DNA from: Kitasatospora sp. SUK 42
Lineage (GTDB): Bacteria; Actinomycetota; Actinomycetes; Streptomycetales; Streptomycetaceae
NCBI RefSeq assembly: GCF_015776785.2
Contig: NZ_LFMD02000003.1
Span: 1,261,775-1,297,104 of the forward strand
Length of the DNA: 35,330 bases
Reading direction: 5' to 3'
The position numbers and the translations under genes are program-made. Shown here one piece after another: positions 8,101-19,937 of this stretch. How positions within the stretch are numbered: position 1 is the first letter of the stretch; each line of letters opens with the position of its first letter. The notes under the pieces are model-generated. The model saw only the letters and a program-made list of their open reading frames with translations, was not told the origin of the DNA and searched no databases.

Positions 8101-10136
8101 AAGCCGTCGTTCTCGGCCTTGCCGGTCCAGGTGGCGGCGAAGGTCTCCTGGAAGCGCTCGCGGGCCTCGTCGGTGAGCTCGGTGGCCTCGCGCAGCTTCA
8201 GGCCGAAGTCGTACACCCACGCGGTGGTGCCGTCGGAGCGGCGCAGCGCGTACGGGTGCTCGTCCAGCACCTCGACGCCCAGGCGCTGCAGCACCGGCAG
8301 GACCTCGGTGAGCGAGATCGGGCCGCCGACCCGGTAGATCTTGAAGCGGCGCTCGTCGTCTCCGGCGCCGACCGGCTGGTACAGGTTCAGCCGGAAGTCG
8401 CCCGCGCCCTGCAGCGACTCGATCTGCTTGATGTCGGCGACGGCGGTGCGCGGCGGGAAGTCGGCGCGGTAGCCGTCGGGGAAGGCGTTGGCGTACTTGT
8501 GGCCGAGCTCGGCGGCCCGCTCCTCGCCCAGCTCGGTGTGCAGCTGGTCGTTGAAGCCGTCCATCCAGAACCGGGCGGCCTCGGCGAGGCGGTTCTCGAT
8601 CCGCTCGACGTCGCTGTCGGTGAGCTTGGGCAGCTCGGTGCCCGGGGCGACCCGGACCACGAAGTGCAGGCGGGTCAGCACCGACTCGGTGGCGTACACC
8701 GTGTAGTCGATGGCGGCGCCGTTCAGCTCCTCCTTGAGGATGTCGGTGATCAGCAGCCGGATGCGCGTGGTGTAGCGGTCGCGCGGCAGGTAGATGAACG
8801 CCGAGAAGTAGCGCCCGTACTCGTCCTGGCGCAGGAAGAGACGCAGCTTACGGCGCTCCTGCAGGTAGAGCACGCTGGTGGAGATGGAGAGCAGCTCGGA
8901 GGCCGAGGTCTGGAAGATCTCGTCCCGCGGGAAGGTCTCCATGATCTGCAGCAGGTCGCGGCCGTCGTGGCTCTGGCTGGAGAAGCCGGAGCCGTCCAGC
9001 ACCTCCTGGACCTTGCGGCGCACGACCGGGATGCGGGTGACCGACTCGGTGTAGGCGGCGGAGGAGAACAGGCCGAGGAAGCGGCGCTCGCCGGTGGGCT
9101 CGCCGGCGGCGTTGAACTTCTTCACGCCGACGTAGTCCAGGTAGGCCGGACGGTGCACGGTGGAACGGCTGTTGGCCTTGGTCAGGACGAGGAGCTTCTT
9201 CTCGTGGGCCTTGGCGCGCACCGGCGCGGAGAGCCGGCCGAAGGCCTCGGAGACGGAGTGGTGGCGGTCGTCGTGGCTGTGCGGGTCGGAGCGCAGGATG
9301 CCCAGGCCCGTCCCGGCGACGGCCTTGAGGACCTCCTCGCCCTCGTGCTCGACCAGGTCGTACTCGCGGTAGCCGAGGAAGGTGAAGTGGTCGTCGGCGA
9401 GCCAGCGCATCAGCTCCCAGGCCTCGCCGACCTCCTGCTCGGCCAGGCCGGCCGGGGGCTCCTCGGCCAGCTCGTCGGCCAGGCGCAGCGAGCTGTCGCG
9501 CATCTTGGCCCAGTCCTCGACGACCTCGCGGACGTCGCCGAGCACGCGGCGCAGGTTGGTCTCGATGCCGCGCAGGTCCTCGCGGTCGGTCTCGCGGTCG
9601 ATCTCGATGTGCATCCACGACTCGACGGTCGCGTCGGCGGGCCACTCGGCGCCGGCGGCCTGGCTGCGGGAACAGGCGTCGACGTCCAGGATCTCCAGCA
9701 GCTTGCCGGTGATGTCACGGCGGACCACCAGCTGGGGGTGGATCACGATGTGGATCGCGCGGTCCTGACGGGACAGCTCGTTGGTGACCGAGTCGACCAG
9801 GAAGGGCATGTCGTCGGTGACGACCTCGACCACGGTGTGGCCGCAGGACCAGCCGTTCTCCTCGACCGAGGGGGTGTACACCCGCACCTCGGCGGTGCCC
9901 TGCGGGCGCTTGAGGCCCAGGCGGTAGTGGGAGGCCGCGGCTCCGTACACGTCGACCGGGTCGAGGTCGACCAGGTCCTCGGGCGCGGTGTGGAGGTAGT
10001 AGTGGTGCAGGTACGCGGTCAGAGCACCGTTGCTCAGACCCTCCCCCGGCGCCGCTCCCCCCACCTGGCTGTTCTCAGCGGCTACGGCTGCCTTCTTGAG
10101 CAGTTCGGCCTTGGCTGCGTCCAGCTTGGTCTGCAT
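5190..10136 (-). CDS. gdhB: NAD-dependent glutamate dehydrogenase, large 180-kDa class
   Basis: Oxidatively deaminates L-glutamate to 2-oxoglutarate and ammonium with NAD+, a mainly catabolic enzyme in the cytoplasm. The protein is 1648 residues, close to the size of the Streptomyces clavuligerus NAD-GDH that defined this class. Visible signatures are the catalytic block ARGGLRWSDR.EDFRTEILGL and VPVGAKGGFV (about 837-880), GIGDMSGDVFGNGM (about 1005-1018) and GEGGNLGC in the nucleotide-binding region (about 1160). The first 700 residues form the regulatory N-terminal part. The ATG at 10136 has aggag 11-15 bases upstream; an in-frame extension to 10223 lacks family similarity. pruA upstream on the same strand feeds it glutamate. 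It ends in a clear terminator. Confidence 0.95.
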   Translation of the reverse strand: MQTKLDAAKAELLKKAAVAAENSQVGGAAPGEGLSNGALTAYLHHYYLHTAPEDLVDLDPVDVYGAAASHYRLGLKRPQGTAEVRVYTPSVEENGWSCGHTVVEVVTDDMPFLVDSVTNELSRQDRAIHIVIHPQLVVRRDITGKLLEILDVDACSRSQAAGAEWPADATVESWMHIEIDRETDREDLRGIETNLRRVLGDVREVVEDWAKMRDSSLRLADELAEEPPAGLAEQEVGEAWELMRWLADDHFTFLGYREYDLVEHEGEEVLKAVAGTGLGILRSDPHSHDDRHHSVSEAFGRLSAPVRAKAHEKKLLVLTKANSRSTVHRPAYLDYVGVKKFNAAGEPTGERRFLGLFSSAAYTESVTRIPVVRRKVQEVLDGSGFSSQSHDGRDLLQIMETFPRDEIFQTSASELLSISTSVLYLQERRKLRLFLRQDEYGRYFSAFIYLPRDRYTTRIRLLITDILKEELNGAAIDYTVYATESVLTRLHFVVRVAPGTELPKLTDSDVERIENRLAEAARFWMDGFNDQLHTELGEERAAELGHKYANAFPDGYRADFPPRTAVADIKQIESLQGAGDFRLNLYQPVGAGDDERRFKIYRVGGPISLTEVLPVLQRLGVEVLDEHPYALRRSDGTTAWVYDFGLKLREATELTDEARERFQETFAATWTGKAENDGFNELVLTAGLNWRQAMVLRAYAKYLRQAGSTFSQDYMEDALRNNTHTTRLLVNLFEARLSPSHQLGAAELTEGILEELAGALDEVVSLDEDRILRSFLNLIKATLRTNFFQHDASGDWHSYVSMKFDPKAIPDLPAPRPAFEIWVYSPQVEGVHLRFGKVARGGLRWSDRREDFRTEILGLVKAQMVKNTVIVPVGAKGGFVAKQLPDPSVDRDAWLAEGVSSYKTFISALLDITDNLVAGEVVHPADVVRHDEDDTYLVVAADKGTATFSDIANGVAESYGFWLGDAFASGGSAGYDHKGMGITARGAWESVKRNFRELGVDTQAEDFTVIGIGDMSGDVFGNGMLLSEHIRLVAAFDHRHIFLDPNPDAAVSYAERRRLFELPRSSWDDYDKSLISAGGGVHPRSAKSIQLTPQVRAALGVEATRLTPAELMKAILQAPVDLFWNGGIGTYVKASAETNAEVGDKANDAIRVNGEQVRARVIGEGGNLGCTQLGRIEYAAVGGPESTGGWIDTDAIDNSAGVDTSDHEVNIKILLNQVVAEGDMTVKQRNALLAEMTDEVGRLVLRNNYAQNVVLANAVAQAHSMVNVHARMINRFESAGQLDRGLEFLPAERQIRERQQSGRGLSQPEMSVLLAYTKIILAEELLATDLPDDPYFRASLHEYFPSALRARFADAIDGHALRREIITTLIVNDTINRGGCTFAFRLKEETGATYEEIARTHTAARAVFGLEEIWAEIEGLDNKVPARVQTKMRLHSRRLVERATRWMLNNRRQPLDIAGTIEFFHDRVNQVWGSLPKPLRGEDQAWFDGIQGELASAGVPEELATRIAGLSSVFPALDITEVADRSGKDVADVAELYYDLGDRLQISHLLDRIIDLPRTDRWSSMARAAIREDLFAAHAALTADILACGTEGATPEERYSDWADLNATLLNRAKSTLDDIRGSDNYELSSLSVAMRVIRTLLRTGSMR

Positions 10137-10171
10137 GACTTCTTGGCTCCTGTCGCGCGCCGTTGCGTGAC

Positions 10172-10196
10172 TCGGTGGTGTGTGGATGTACACCGA
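10172..10196. promoter_or_regulatory. Small dyad in the gdhB leader
   Basis: tcggtg (10172-10177) and caccga (10191-10196) form an inverted repeat with a 13-base spacer, 36-60 bases upstream of the gdhB start. It could be an operator, but 6-bp arms arise easily by chance in this GC-rich DNA. The rest of 10137-10421 shows no convincing promoter or pruA terminator. Confidence 0.2.
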
Positions 10197-10421
10197 CGGG
10201 TCACCGCAATCCTGCCGCACCATCCGACTGAAAGGGGCTCATGGCGCGCATGAAACGTCCTCCCAGCGGGTAGGACGACACGTTCGCCCTGCAAGCCACC
10301 CGACGACGCCAGCCAGCCTAACCGGATCAATCGAAGGTGCACAGGGACAGGGAGGCGCAAACCCGCAGGATGTCAGGTCCGTCCTGGACAGCATGTCCAA
10401 ACCGGAGCCTGATGTTCACTC

Positions 10422-12053
<1,632 letters not shown>

Positions 12054-12212
12054 GGCGGCTCCGTCCTGCTGGGCTCCCGGTACGGGTCCAGCCTGACCAG
12101 CGGGGGCGGATTCCGCCCGTTCAGACACGCGGACGGCGGACGTGGCGCCCGCCACTGAGGGCACCTCCCGACCCGCCGCCCGACCCCGCCGCCCGCGCGG
12201 CCCGTCAGCCGC

Positions 12213-12869
12213 TCAGTCCGTCAGCCGGCCCGCCAGCTCGACCGCCTCGGCCAGGCTGTCCACCACCGGGACGCCGACCGGCTCCAGCTTCTCCCGGGTG
12301 TGCGAACCGCCGGTGTAGAGCACCGCGCGGGCGCCCACGTGCAGCGCCGCCAGGGCGTCGTCGGCGGCGTCGCCGATCAGCACCGTACGGGCCGGGTCGA
12401 CGTGCTCGCCGAGCGCGGCCAGGTGGCGGGTCAGCTGCTCCGCCTTCATCCCGCCGGACGGGCCGCTGCGGCCGTCCACCCGCAGGAAGCTGCCGGTCAG
12501 GCCGAAGGTGTCGACCATCGGGACGAGCTTGTCGTGCTCGTACATCGACAGCAGCGACTGGCTGTGCCCGGCCGCCCGCCAGTCGGCCAGCAGCTCCCGC
12601 ACCCCCTCGGTGAGGCCGCAGGCCGGGCTGAGCTCGCGGTAGCGGACGTGGAAGGCGTCGTCCAGCTCCAGCCATTCCTCGGCGGAGGGCATCCGGCCGA
12701 GCAGCCGCTCGTAGAACCGGGGGATCGGGATCTCGTACTGCTCGCGGTACTGCTGCATGGTCATCGGGCCGATGCCGATGGTCTCGAACGCGGCGTTGCT
12801 CGCGCCGAGGACCGCGTCCATGTCGTGGAAGAGCGTTCCGTTCCAGTCCCAAACGATGTGAGTGCGCAC
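12213..12869 (-). CDS. HAD-superfamily hydrolase
   Basis: A 218-residue haloacid-dehalogenase-type protein of the phosphoglycolate phosphatase-like group. Motif I is VWDWNGTLFHD (nucleophile Asp8). A helical cap follows, then the SMYE region, a Lys in GGMKAEQL, and motif IV LIGDAADDALAA. The second Asp of the usual DxD is Asn (DWN), a variant seen in a sizeable HAD subgroup. The GTG at 12869 is where similarity begins and has no Shine-Dalgarno. A TAnnnT element (taccgt, 12883-12878) sits just upstream, so the message may be leaderless. A GTG at 12920 is the alternative start. The substrate is unknown, probably a small phosphate ester. Confidence 0.82.
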   Translation of the reverse strand: MRTHIVWDWNGTLFHDMDAVLGASNAAFETIGIGPMTMQQYREQYEIPIPRFYERLLGRMPSAEEWLELDDAFHVRYRELSPACGLTEGVRELLADWRAAGHSQSLLSMYEHDKLVPMVDTFGLTGSFLRVDGRSGPSGGMKAEQLTRHLAALGEHVDPARTVLIGDAADDALAALHVGARAVLYTGGSHTREKLEPVGVPVVDSLAEAVELAGRLTD

Positions 12870-12930
12870 GGAGGAAAACGGTAACCCGGAGCACCGACAC
12901 GCCGGTAGGACGGAATTCACGCCGGCGGCT

Positions 12931-13440
12931 TCACGCCAGCAGCGAGGGGATCTCCTGGGTCGCGTACCAGAGCAGGTCGTGGTCCTCGGCGCCGTCCACG
13001 GTGAACTGGGCGTCCTGGTCGCCCGCGTCGGCCGCGGCCACCGCCGCCACCGCCGCCGCCACGTCCGTGACCACCTCGGCGTCGGCGACGTCCGCGTGCA
13101 CCGCGGCGGCCTTCGCCAGCTTCACCGGGCCGGCCAGCACCACCTGGCCGAGCGAGGCCTGGTCCTGGTACTCGTCGCCGGCGAACGGCCGCACGGCCGA
13201 ATCGGCCACGTCCAGCGCCACCACGACCCGGCGGCGCGGGGCGTCCGGGTCGGCGGCCAGCAGCCGCAGCGAGGACTGCGCGGCCCGGTTCAGCGCCGCG
13301 TACTCCAGCTCCTCAAGGTCGTCGCTGACATACCACTCGCGCAGCGCGGGCGTCACGGCGTACGCCGCGGACTGCTCCAGGGCGCCCCCCTCGTGCGCCG
13401 CCGCCAGGCCGGTCAGGGTGGTGGGCACGTACACGCGCAT
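12931..13440 (-). CDS. DUF6912 family protein
   Basis: A 169-residue acidic protein starting MRVYVPTTLTGLAAAHEGG, characteristic of a small actinobacterial family of unknown function (DUF6912). The middle reads YVSDDLEELEYAALNRAAQSS and RRVVVALDVAD. It is Ala-rich toward the end, with an AEVVTDVAAAVAAVAAADAG stretch, and has no signal peptide or membrane helix. The ATG at 13440 has ggagag 9-14 bases upstream. It lies between the patatin-like gene and the HAD gene on the same strand, 61 bases from the HAD start, so the two may be cotranscribed. I cannot assign a function. Confidence 0.8.
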   Translation of the reverse strand: MRVYVPTTLTGLAAAHEGGALEQSAAYAVTPALREWYVSDDLEELEYAALNRAAQSSLRLLAADPDAPRRRVVVALDVADSAVRPFAGDEYQDQASLGQVVLAGPVKLAKAAAVHADVADAEVVTDVAAAVAAVAAADAGDQDAQFTVDGAEDHDLLWYATQEIPSLLA

Positions 13441-13467
13441 CGGTGGCACTCTCCAGTCGAGCGGGGC

Positions 13468-13493
13468 TTCGTCCAGCGGGTTCGTCCAGCGGG
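13468..13493. repeat. Tandem duplication of 13 bp (ttcgtccagcggg)
   Basis: Two identical copies, 13468-13480 and 13481-13493, lie 28-53 bases upstream of the DUF6912 start, in its leader or promoter. Confidence 0.8.
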
Positions 13494-13564
13494 GGTCGTT
13501 CGACGGCACAGTGGCCGACGCCCCCAAGAATAAGCTTCGCCGGCCCGCCCGTGATCACCCGAGT

Positions 13565-14701
13565 TCACTCCCGCCGCGCGGCCCGCAGCGCCTCCCGGCC
13601 GGTGCGCAGGCCGCTCTCCAGCACCTCGCCGCGGCGGGCCGGGTCCATCATGTTCGGGCCCATCACCGCCAGGTCGGCCAGGGTCGGCGCGATCAGCCGC
13701 ACCCGGACCCCCTCGGCCCGCAGCAGCGCGGCCTCGCGCAGCAGCTGCCGGGTGACGGCGCGGCGGTAGCGGCTGACCAGCTGGGCCAGCACACCGCGCG
13801 GGCGGTCCCGGGCCCGCCACTCGCGCAGCGCGGCCAGGGTGCCGCGGCCGGGACGCTCGGCGCGCGGGCCCAGCCGCAGGGCCATCGGGGCGAGCACGTA
13901 CACCTCGTCCAGGCCGCGGCCGAGCATCAGGTCGGCGTTGGTGGCCGACCAGCAGCCGCCGTCCACGTACGCCGAGCCGTCCAGGCGGACCGGCGCGAAC
14001 CAGCCGGGGATCGCGCAGGAGGCCATCACGGCGTCGGCGACCGCGACGGCCGGGGCGTCCGGGTCGCCGAAGACCACCCGGCGGCCGCTGCGGTAGTCCA
14101 CCGCGGCCACCCGCAGCGGGGCCGCGGTGGCCGGGCCCGGGGCGGTGGCGGCGGGGGCCGGGATCGCGGCGGCGTCCGGGGCCGCGTCCGGGGCGGGCCA
14201 GCCGTCCGGGCCGAGCAGGCCGCGCACCAGCTCGCCGACCGGCGCCAGCGAGCCGCGGCCGTGCGGCGCCACCGCCGAGACCATGGTCAGCAGCGGGTAC
14301 GCGCGCGGGTTCCGCACGGCGTCCCGCAGCAGGTCCGGCGAGCCGATCCCGGCCCGCGGGCGGGGCGGCAGCGCGCCACCGACGGCGGTGTCGTAGTCGA
14401 AGGCCACCCCGGCCAGCGGGCCCTCGGTGATCGGCAGGCCGCGCTGGTGGTCGCGCAGCTGCTCGGGGCGGACGCCGCCGGCCAGCATCGCGGCCAGGAT
14501 CGCGCCCGCCGAGGTGCCGAGCAGCACGTCCGCCGCACCCGGCTGGCGCCCGGTGGCCTCCTCGACGGCGCACAGCGCGCCGACCGTCCAGGCCGCGCCG
14601 AGCATCCCGCCGCCGCCCAGCACCAGCCCTCGCCGGGGTGCGCCCCCGGCGCCCGGTGTCGGCGCCGCCACCGCCCGTGCCGCCATACCGGCTGTCGTCA
14701 T
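13565..14701 (-). CDS. Patatin-like phospholipase
   Basis: A 378-residue acyl hydrolase of the patatin fold. The oxyanion-hole glycines are in LGGGGMLGAAW (about 28-38), the nucleophile Ser64 in GTSAGA, and the catalytic Asp in YVDGGCWSATNADL, together giving the Ser-Asp dyad. A proline/alanine-rich insert (APDAAPDAAAIPAPAAT) interrupts the core. Expected activity is release of fatty acids from phospholipids or other lipid esters; the substrate cannot be told. There is no clear signal peptide. The ATG at 14701 has only a weak purine stretch upstream, and Met6 (14686) is an alternative start. It diverges from the Rv3235-like gene. Confidence 0.85.
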   Translation of the reverse strand: MTTAGMAARAVAAPTPGAGGAPRRGLVLGGGGMLGAAWTVGALCAVEEATGRQPGAADVLLGTSAGAILAAMLAGGVRPEQLRDHQRGLPITEGPLAGVAFDYDTAVGGALPPRPRAGIGSPDLLRDAVRNPRAYPLLTMVSAVAPHGRGSLAPVGELVRGLLGPDGWPAPDAAPDAAAIPAPAATAPGPATAAPLRVAAVDYRSGRRVVFGDPDAPAVAVADAVMASCAIPGWFAPVRLDGSAYVDGGCWSATNADLMLGRGLDEVYVLAPMALRLGPRAERPGRGTLAALREWRARDRPRGVLAQLVSRYRRAVTRQLLREAALLRAEGVRVRLIAPTLADLAVMGPNMMDPARRGEVLESGLRTGREALRAARRE

Positions 14702-15025
14702 CCCGGCCGCCCGTCGTCGTGGGGGCGAGACCCCCGCCAGGCTCCGATGGTGCGCGCGGACGGCTGCGGGACGCAACGGCGGGCCCGGGCACATCACCCG
14801 GTCCGACCTACCGGGGCGTCCCCTTTCCGGGCCGTACGCCCCGCCCCCGCGCGTCAACCGGGCACCCCCGAACAACCCTTCGAACCCGCCGCCGCACTGG
14901 TCAATTCACTCGGATAGGTGAACTTTTCGCCTCCCCCGGCCGCCACGAAAACGCATTGCCGCCCCACGCGGGGCGGCGCCAGCCTGGGCCCGTCCGTACC
15001 CGCACCACCCCTACCGGGAGCCACC
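14702..15025. other. Divergent intergenic region, patatin gene / Rv3235-like gene
   Basis: 324 bases with no gene I can support. It must hold the promoters for both flanking genes, but I see no convincing -35/-10 pair. A perfect 8-bp hairpin (gccgcccc, 14958-14965 with 14970-14977, loop acgc) lies 48 bases upstream of the Rv3235-like start and would be in its leader if transcription starts further up. Confidence 0.6.
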
Positions 15026-15520
15026 GTGACCGTCCACCTGAGCAGCGATCCGACCACCCGCCCGACCGCTCGTCCGGCCGCCGGGCTCACCGCCCGCCCG
15101 CACCGCCGGATCCGCGCCACCGGCGGCTGCGACCCGGCCGGGCGCCGACCGCGCCACCCGCGCGCCGCCTGCACCGCCGCCGGAGCACCCCGCCACGACC
15201 CCGGGGCGCTCGCCTCCCGCTTCGCCCACCAGCTGGTCGAGGTGCTCACCGGCGCCCGGCCCTCCGGCCAGCTGATGCGGCACACCAGCCTGGACGGCTA
15301 CGGGCAGCTCGCCTCGCTGGTCCGGGCCGGCGCGCTGCGCCGCGGCGGCCCCGCCGACCGGCCCCGGCTCGGCCCGGTGCACGACCGGTCACCCTCGCCC
15401 GACGCGGTCGAGGCCTGCGTCCGGGTCGACCTCGGCCGCCGGCACCACATGGTGGCCTTCCGGCTGGAGCAGCGCGGCCCGGCCGGGCAGTGGCAGTGCA
15501 CCGCCGTGGAGGCCCGATGA
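15026..15520 (+). CDS. Rv3235-like family protein
   Basis: A 164-residue protein. The first 60 residues are Arg/Pro/Ala-rich and poorly conserved. The C-terminal 100 (FAHQLVEVLTGARPSGQL, HTSLDGYGQLASLV, VDLGRRHHMVAFRLEQR, QWQCTAVEA) match the small actinobacterial family typified by Mycobacterium tuberculosis Rv3235, which also lies close to secA1. Function is unknown. The GTG at 15026 has gggag five bases upstream. It converges on secA across a shared terminator. The conserved proximity to secA and the mtrAB-lpqB genes is the main clue to its role. Confidence 0.8.
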   Translation: MTVHLSSDPTTRPTARPAAGLTARPHRRIRATGGCDPAGRRPRHPRAACTAAGAPRHDPGALASRFAHQLVEVLTGARPSGQLMRHTSLDGYGQLASLVRAGALRRGGPADRPRLGPVHDRSPSPDAVEACVRVDLGRRHHMVAFRLEQRGPAGQWQCTAVEAR

Positions 15521-15540
15521 GGCCCCCGGCCCACGGGACG

Positions 15541-15580
15541 GCGCAGGGCGCCGCCCCCGTTCGGGTGCGGCGCCCTGCGT
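15541..15580. terminator. Bidirectional terminator between the Rv3235-like gene and secA
   Basis: A 13-bp perfect stem (15542-15554 with 15567-15579) plus one closing G-T pair and a 12-base loop, placed between two convergent stop codons. Confidence 0.75.
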
Positions 15581-15597
15581 GGCGTCCCGGGGTGCGC

Positions 15598-18360
<2,763 letters not shown>

Positions 18361-18661
18361 TTGAGCGGGCTCCTTGCCTGTATTGGCACTGGACGACTGC
18401 ACGGCGGGTCCACCCCACCGCACGGGCCATCGTATGCGAGGAGTCCAATCCGCCGGGAGGTGCGTCAGCACGGTATTCCCGTGTCACCCGCGCGGGCACA
18501 TGGACCGATAGCACCGCCCACCGGGGCAAAACGGTCGGCGGCCCGGACAGTTGGCCCCGCGATCGGGTGCTCCCGTCCCCCGTCCCGCGAAATAATCCGT
18601 TCACGGCGGAGCCCGCCCGCTCCCGGGCCCGCTGTCGGTGCCCGGGGCTACGCTCGCCGGC
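18361..18661. other. Divergent intergenic region, secA / YcaQ-like gene
   Basis: 301 bases without a gene. On the secA side a TAnnnT hexamer (tacgat, minus strand, 18433-18428) could be a -10, but no good -35 lies 16-18 bases away. On the other side tacgct (18649-18654) stands seven bases before the ATG of the YcaQ-like gene, which suits a leaderless transcript. Confidence 0.45.
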
Positions 18662-19882
18662 ATGACCGCCGCAGCCGCCGACAGCACCCCCGTCACCGCT
18701 CCCGTCACCACCCTGACCGCCGACGAGGCCCGCCGGATCGCCCTGCGCGCCCAGGGCCTGCTCGGCGCGCCCGACCGCCGGGCCGGAGTGCGCGGCGTCC
18801 TGCGACACCTGGGCGCCGTCCAGTTGGACACCATCTCGGTGCTGGCCCGCTCGCACGAGCTGGTGCCGTACGCCCGGCTCGGCGCGGTCGGCCGCCCGGC
18901 CGTCGAGGCGGCGTACTGGGGCGCGGGCACCAGCTTCGAGTACTGGTCGCACGCTGCCTGCATCCTGCCGGTCGAGGAGTGGCCTCTGTTCGCCTTCCGG
19001 CGCCGCCGCTACCGCGACCGCGGCCACCTCTGGGGCCACCAGGTCACGCCCGAGGCCTACCGGGCCGTGCTCGACAAGCTACGCGCCGAGGGGCCGTTGA
19101 CCTCCACCGAGCTGGGCGGGGCCAAGCGGACCGCCGAGTGGTGGGACTGGTCGGACACCAAGATCGCGGTCGAGCGGGCGCTGGCCTTCGGCGACGTGGT
19201 CTGCACCGAGCGCCGCGGCTGGAAGCGGGTGTACGCGCTCGCCGAACAGGCCATCCCGGACGCCCTGTTCGGGCAGGAGCGGTCCGACCGGGAGTGCGTG
19301 CGCACCCTGGTCGCCCAGGCCGGCGCCGCGCTCGGCATAGCCACCCGGGCCGACCTGCTGGACTACCACCGGCTGCGCGCCGAGGAGTTGGACCCGGTGC
19401 TCGCCGACAGCGGGCTGGTCCCGGTCGAGGTGGCCGGCTGGGGCCCGGACGGCGCCGCGGCCCCAGCCTGGGCCGACCCTGCCGCCCTCGCCACCACCCC
19501 GCGCGGGCGCCACCGCACCACGCTGCTCTCGCCGTTCGACTCGCTGGTCTGGGACCGCGCCCGCACCGAGCGGATCTTCGGCATGACGCACCGGCTGGAG
19601 GCCTACACGCCCAAGCACAAGCGGGTGCACGGCTACTTCGCGATGCCGCTGCTCGCCGGCGGCCGGCTGGTCGGCCGGGTCGACCCGGCCCGCGAGGGGC
19701 GCACGCTGGTCGCCCGGCAGGTGTCGCTGACCGGCGGGCGAGGGCGTGACGCCCGGCACGTCGAGGCGCTGGCCGCCGCGCTGCGCGAGGCGGCCGCCTG
19801 GGTCGGCTGCGACGGGGTGCGGGTCGAGACGCTGCACGACGAACGGCTGCGCCCCGCCCTGGAGAAGCTGCTCGCGGACTGA
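18662..19882 (+). CDS. Winged-helix DNA glycosylase, YcaQ/AlkX-like
   Basis: A 406-residue member of the HTH_42 family, which includes AlkZ and YcaQ/AlkX, glycosylases that remove bulky alkylated bases and unhook DNA interstrand crosslinks. The segment GAVQLDTISVLARSHELVPYAR carries the catalytic motif at 54-56 as Gln-Leu-Asp. The Q-hydrophobic-D form is reported for the YcaQ/AlkX branch, in contrast to Q-hydrophobic-Q in AlkZ. Further family signatures are YWSHAACILP, RRGWKRVYALAE, LLSPFDSLVWDR.R and HGYFAMPLL. The ATG at 18662 lacks a Shine-Dalgarno and may be leaderless. Role: repair of alkylation or crosslink damage, possibly from natural products. The family call is firm; the exact substrate is not. 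Confidence 0.88.
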   Translation: MTAAAADSTPVTAPVTTLTADEARRIALRAQGLLGAPDRRAGVRGVLRHLGAVQLDTISVLARSHELVPYARLGAVGRPAVEAAYWGAGTSFEYWSHAACILPVEEWPLFAFRRRRYRDRGHLWGHQVTPEAYRAVLDKLRAEGPLTSTELGGAKRTAEWWDWSDTKIAVERALAFGDVVCTERRGWKRVYALAEQAIPDALFGQERSDRECVRTLVAQAGAALGIATRADLLDYHRLRAEELDPVLADSGLVPVEVAGWGPDGAAAPAWADPAALATTPRGRHRTTLLSPFDSLVWDRARTERIFGMTHRLEAYTPKHKRVHGYFAMPLLAGGRLVGRVDPAREGRTLVARQVSLTGGRGRDARHVEALAAALREAAAWVGCDGVRVETLHDERLRPALEKLLAD

Positions 19883-19884
19883 GC

Positions 19885-19906
19885 GGCCCGGCGCTGGCGC
19901 CGGGCC
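19885..19906. terminator. Terminator between convergent YcaQ-like and response-regulator genes
   Basis: A 9-bp perfect stem (19885-19893 with 19898-19906) with loop ctgg, three bases past the YcaQ-like stop. Further GC-rich dyads follow up to 19920. Confidence 0.65.
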
Positions 19907-19937
19907 CTGCCCGGGCCCGGCCGACGCCGGACCCGGC

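Noticed and set aside
4854..10253. An open frame of about 1,800 codons on the plus strand opposite gdhB
   Set aside because: It is the mirror of a very high third-position GC gene. Its product is a monotonous Val/Leu/Gly/Asp/Gln mix with no domain, while the minus strand encodes a complete glutamate dehydrogenase.
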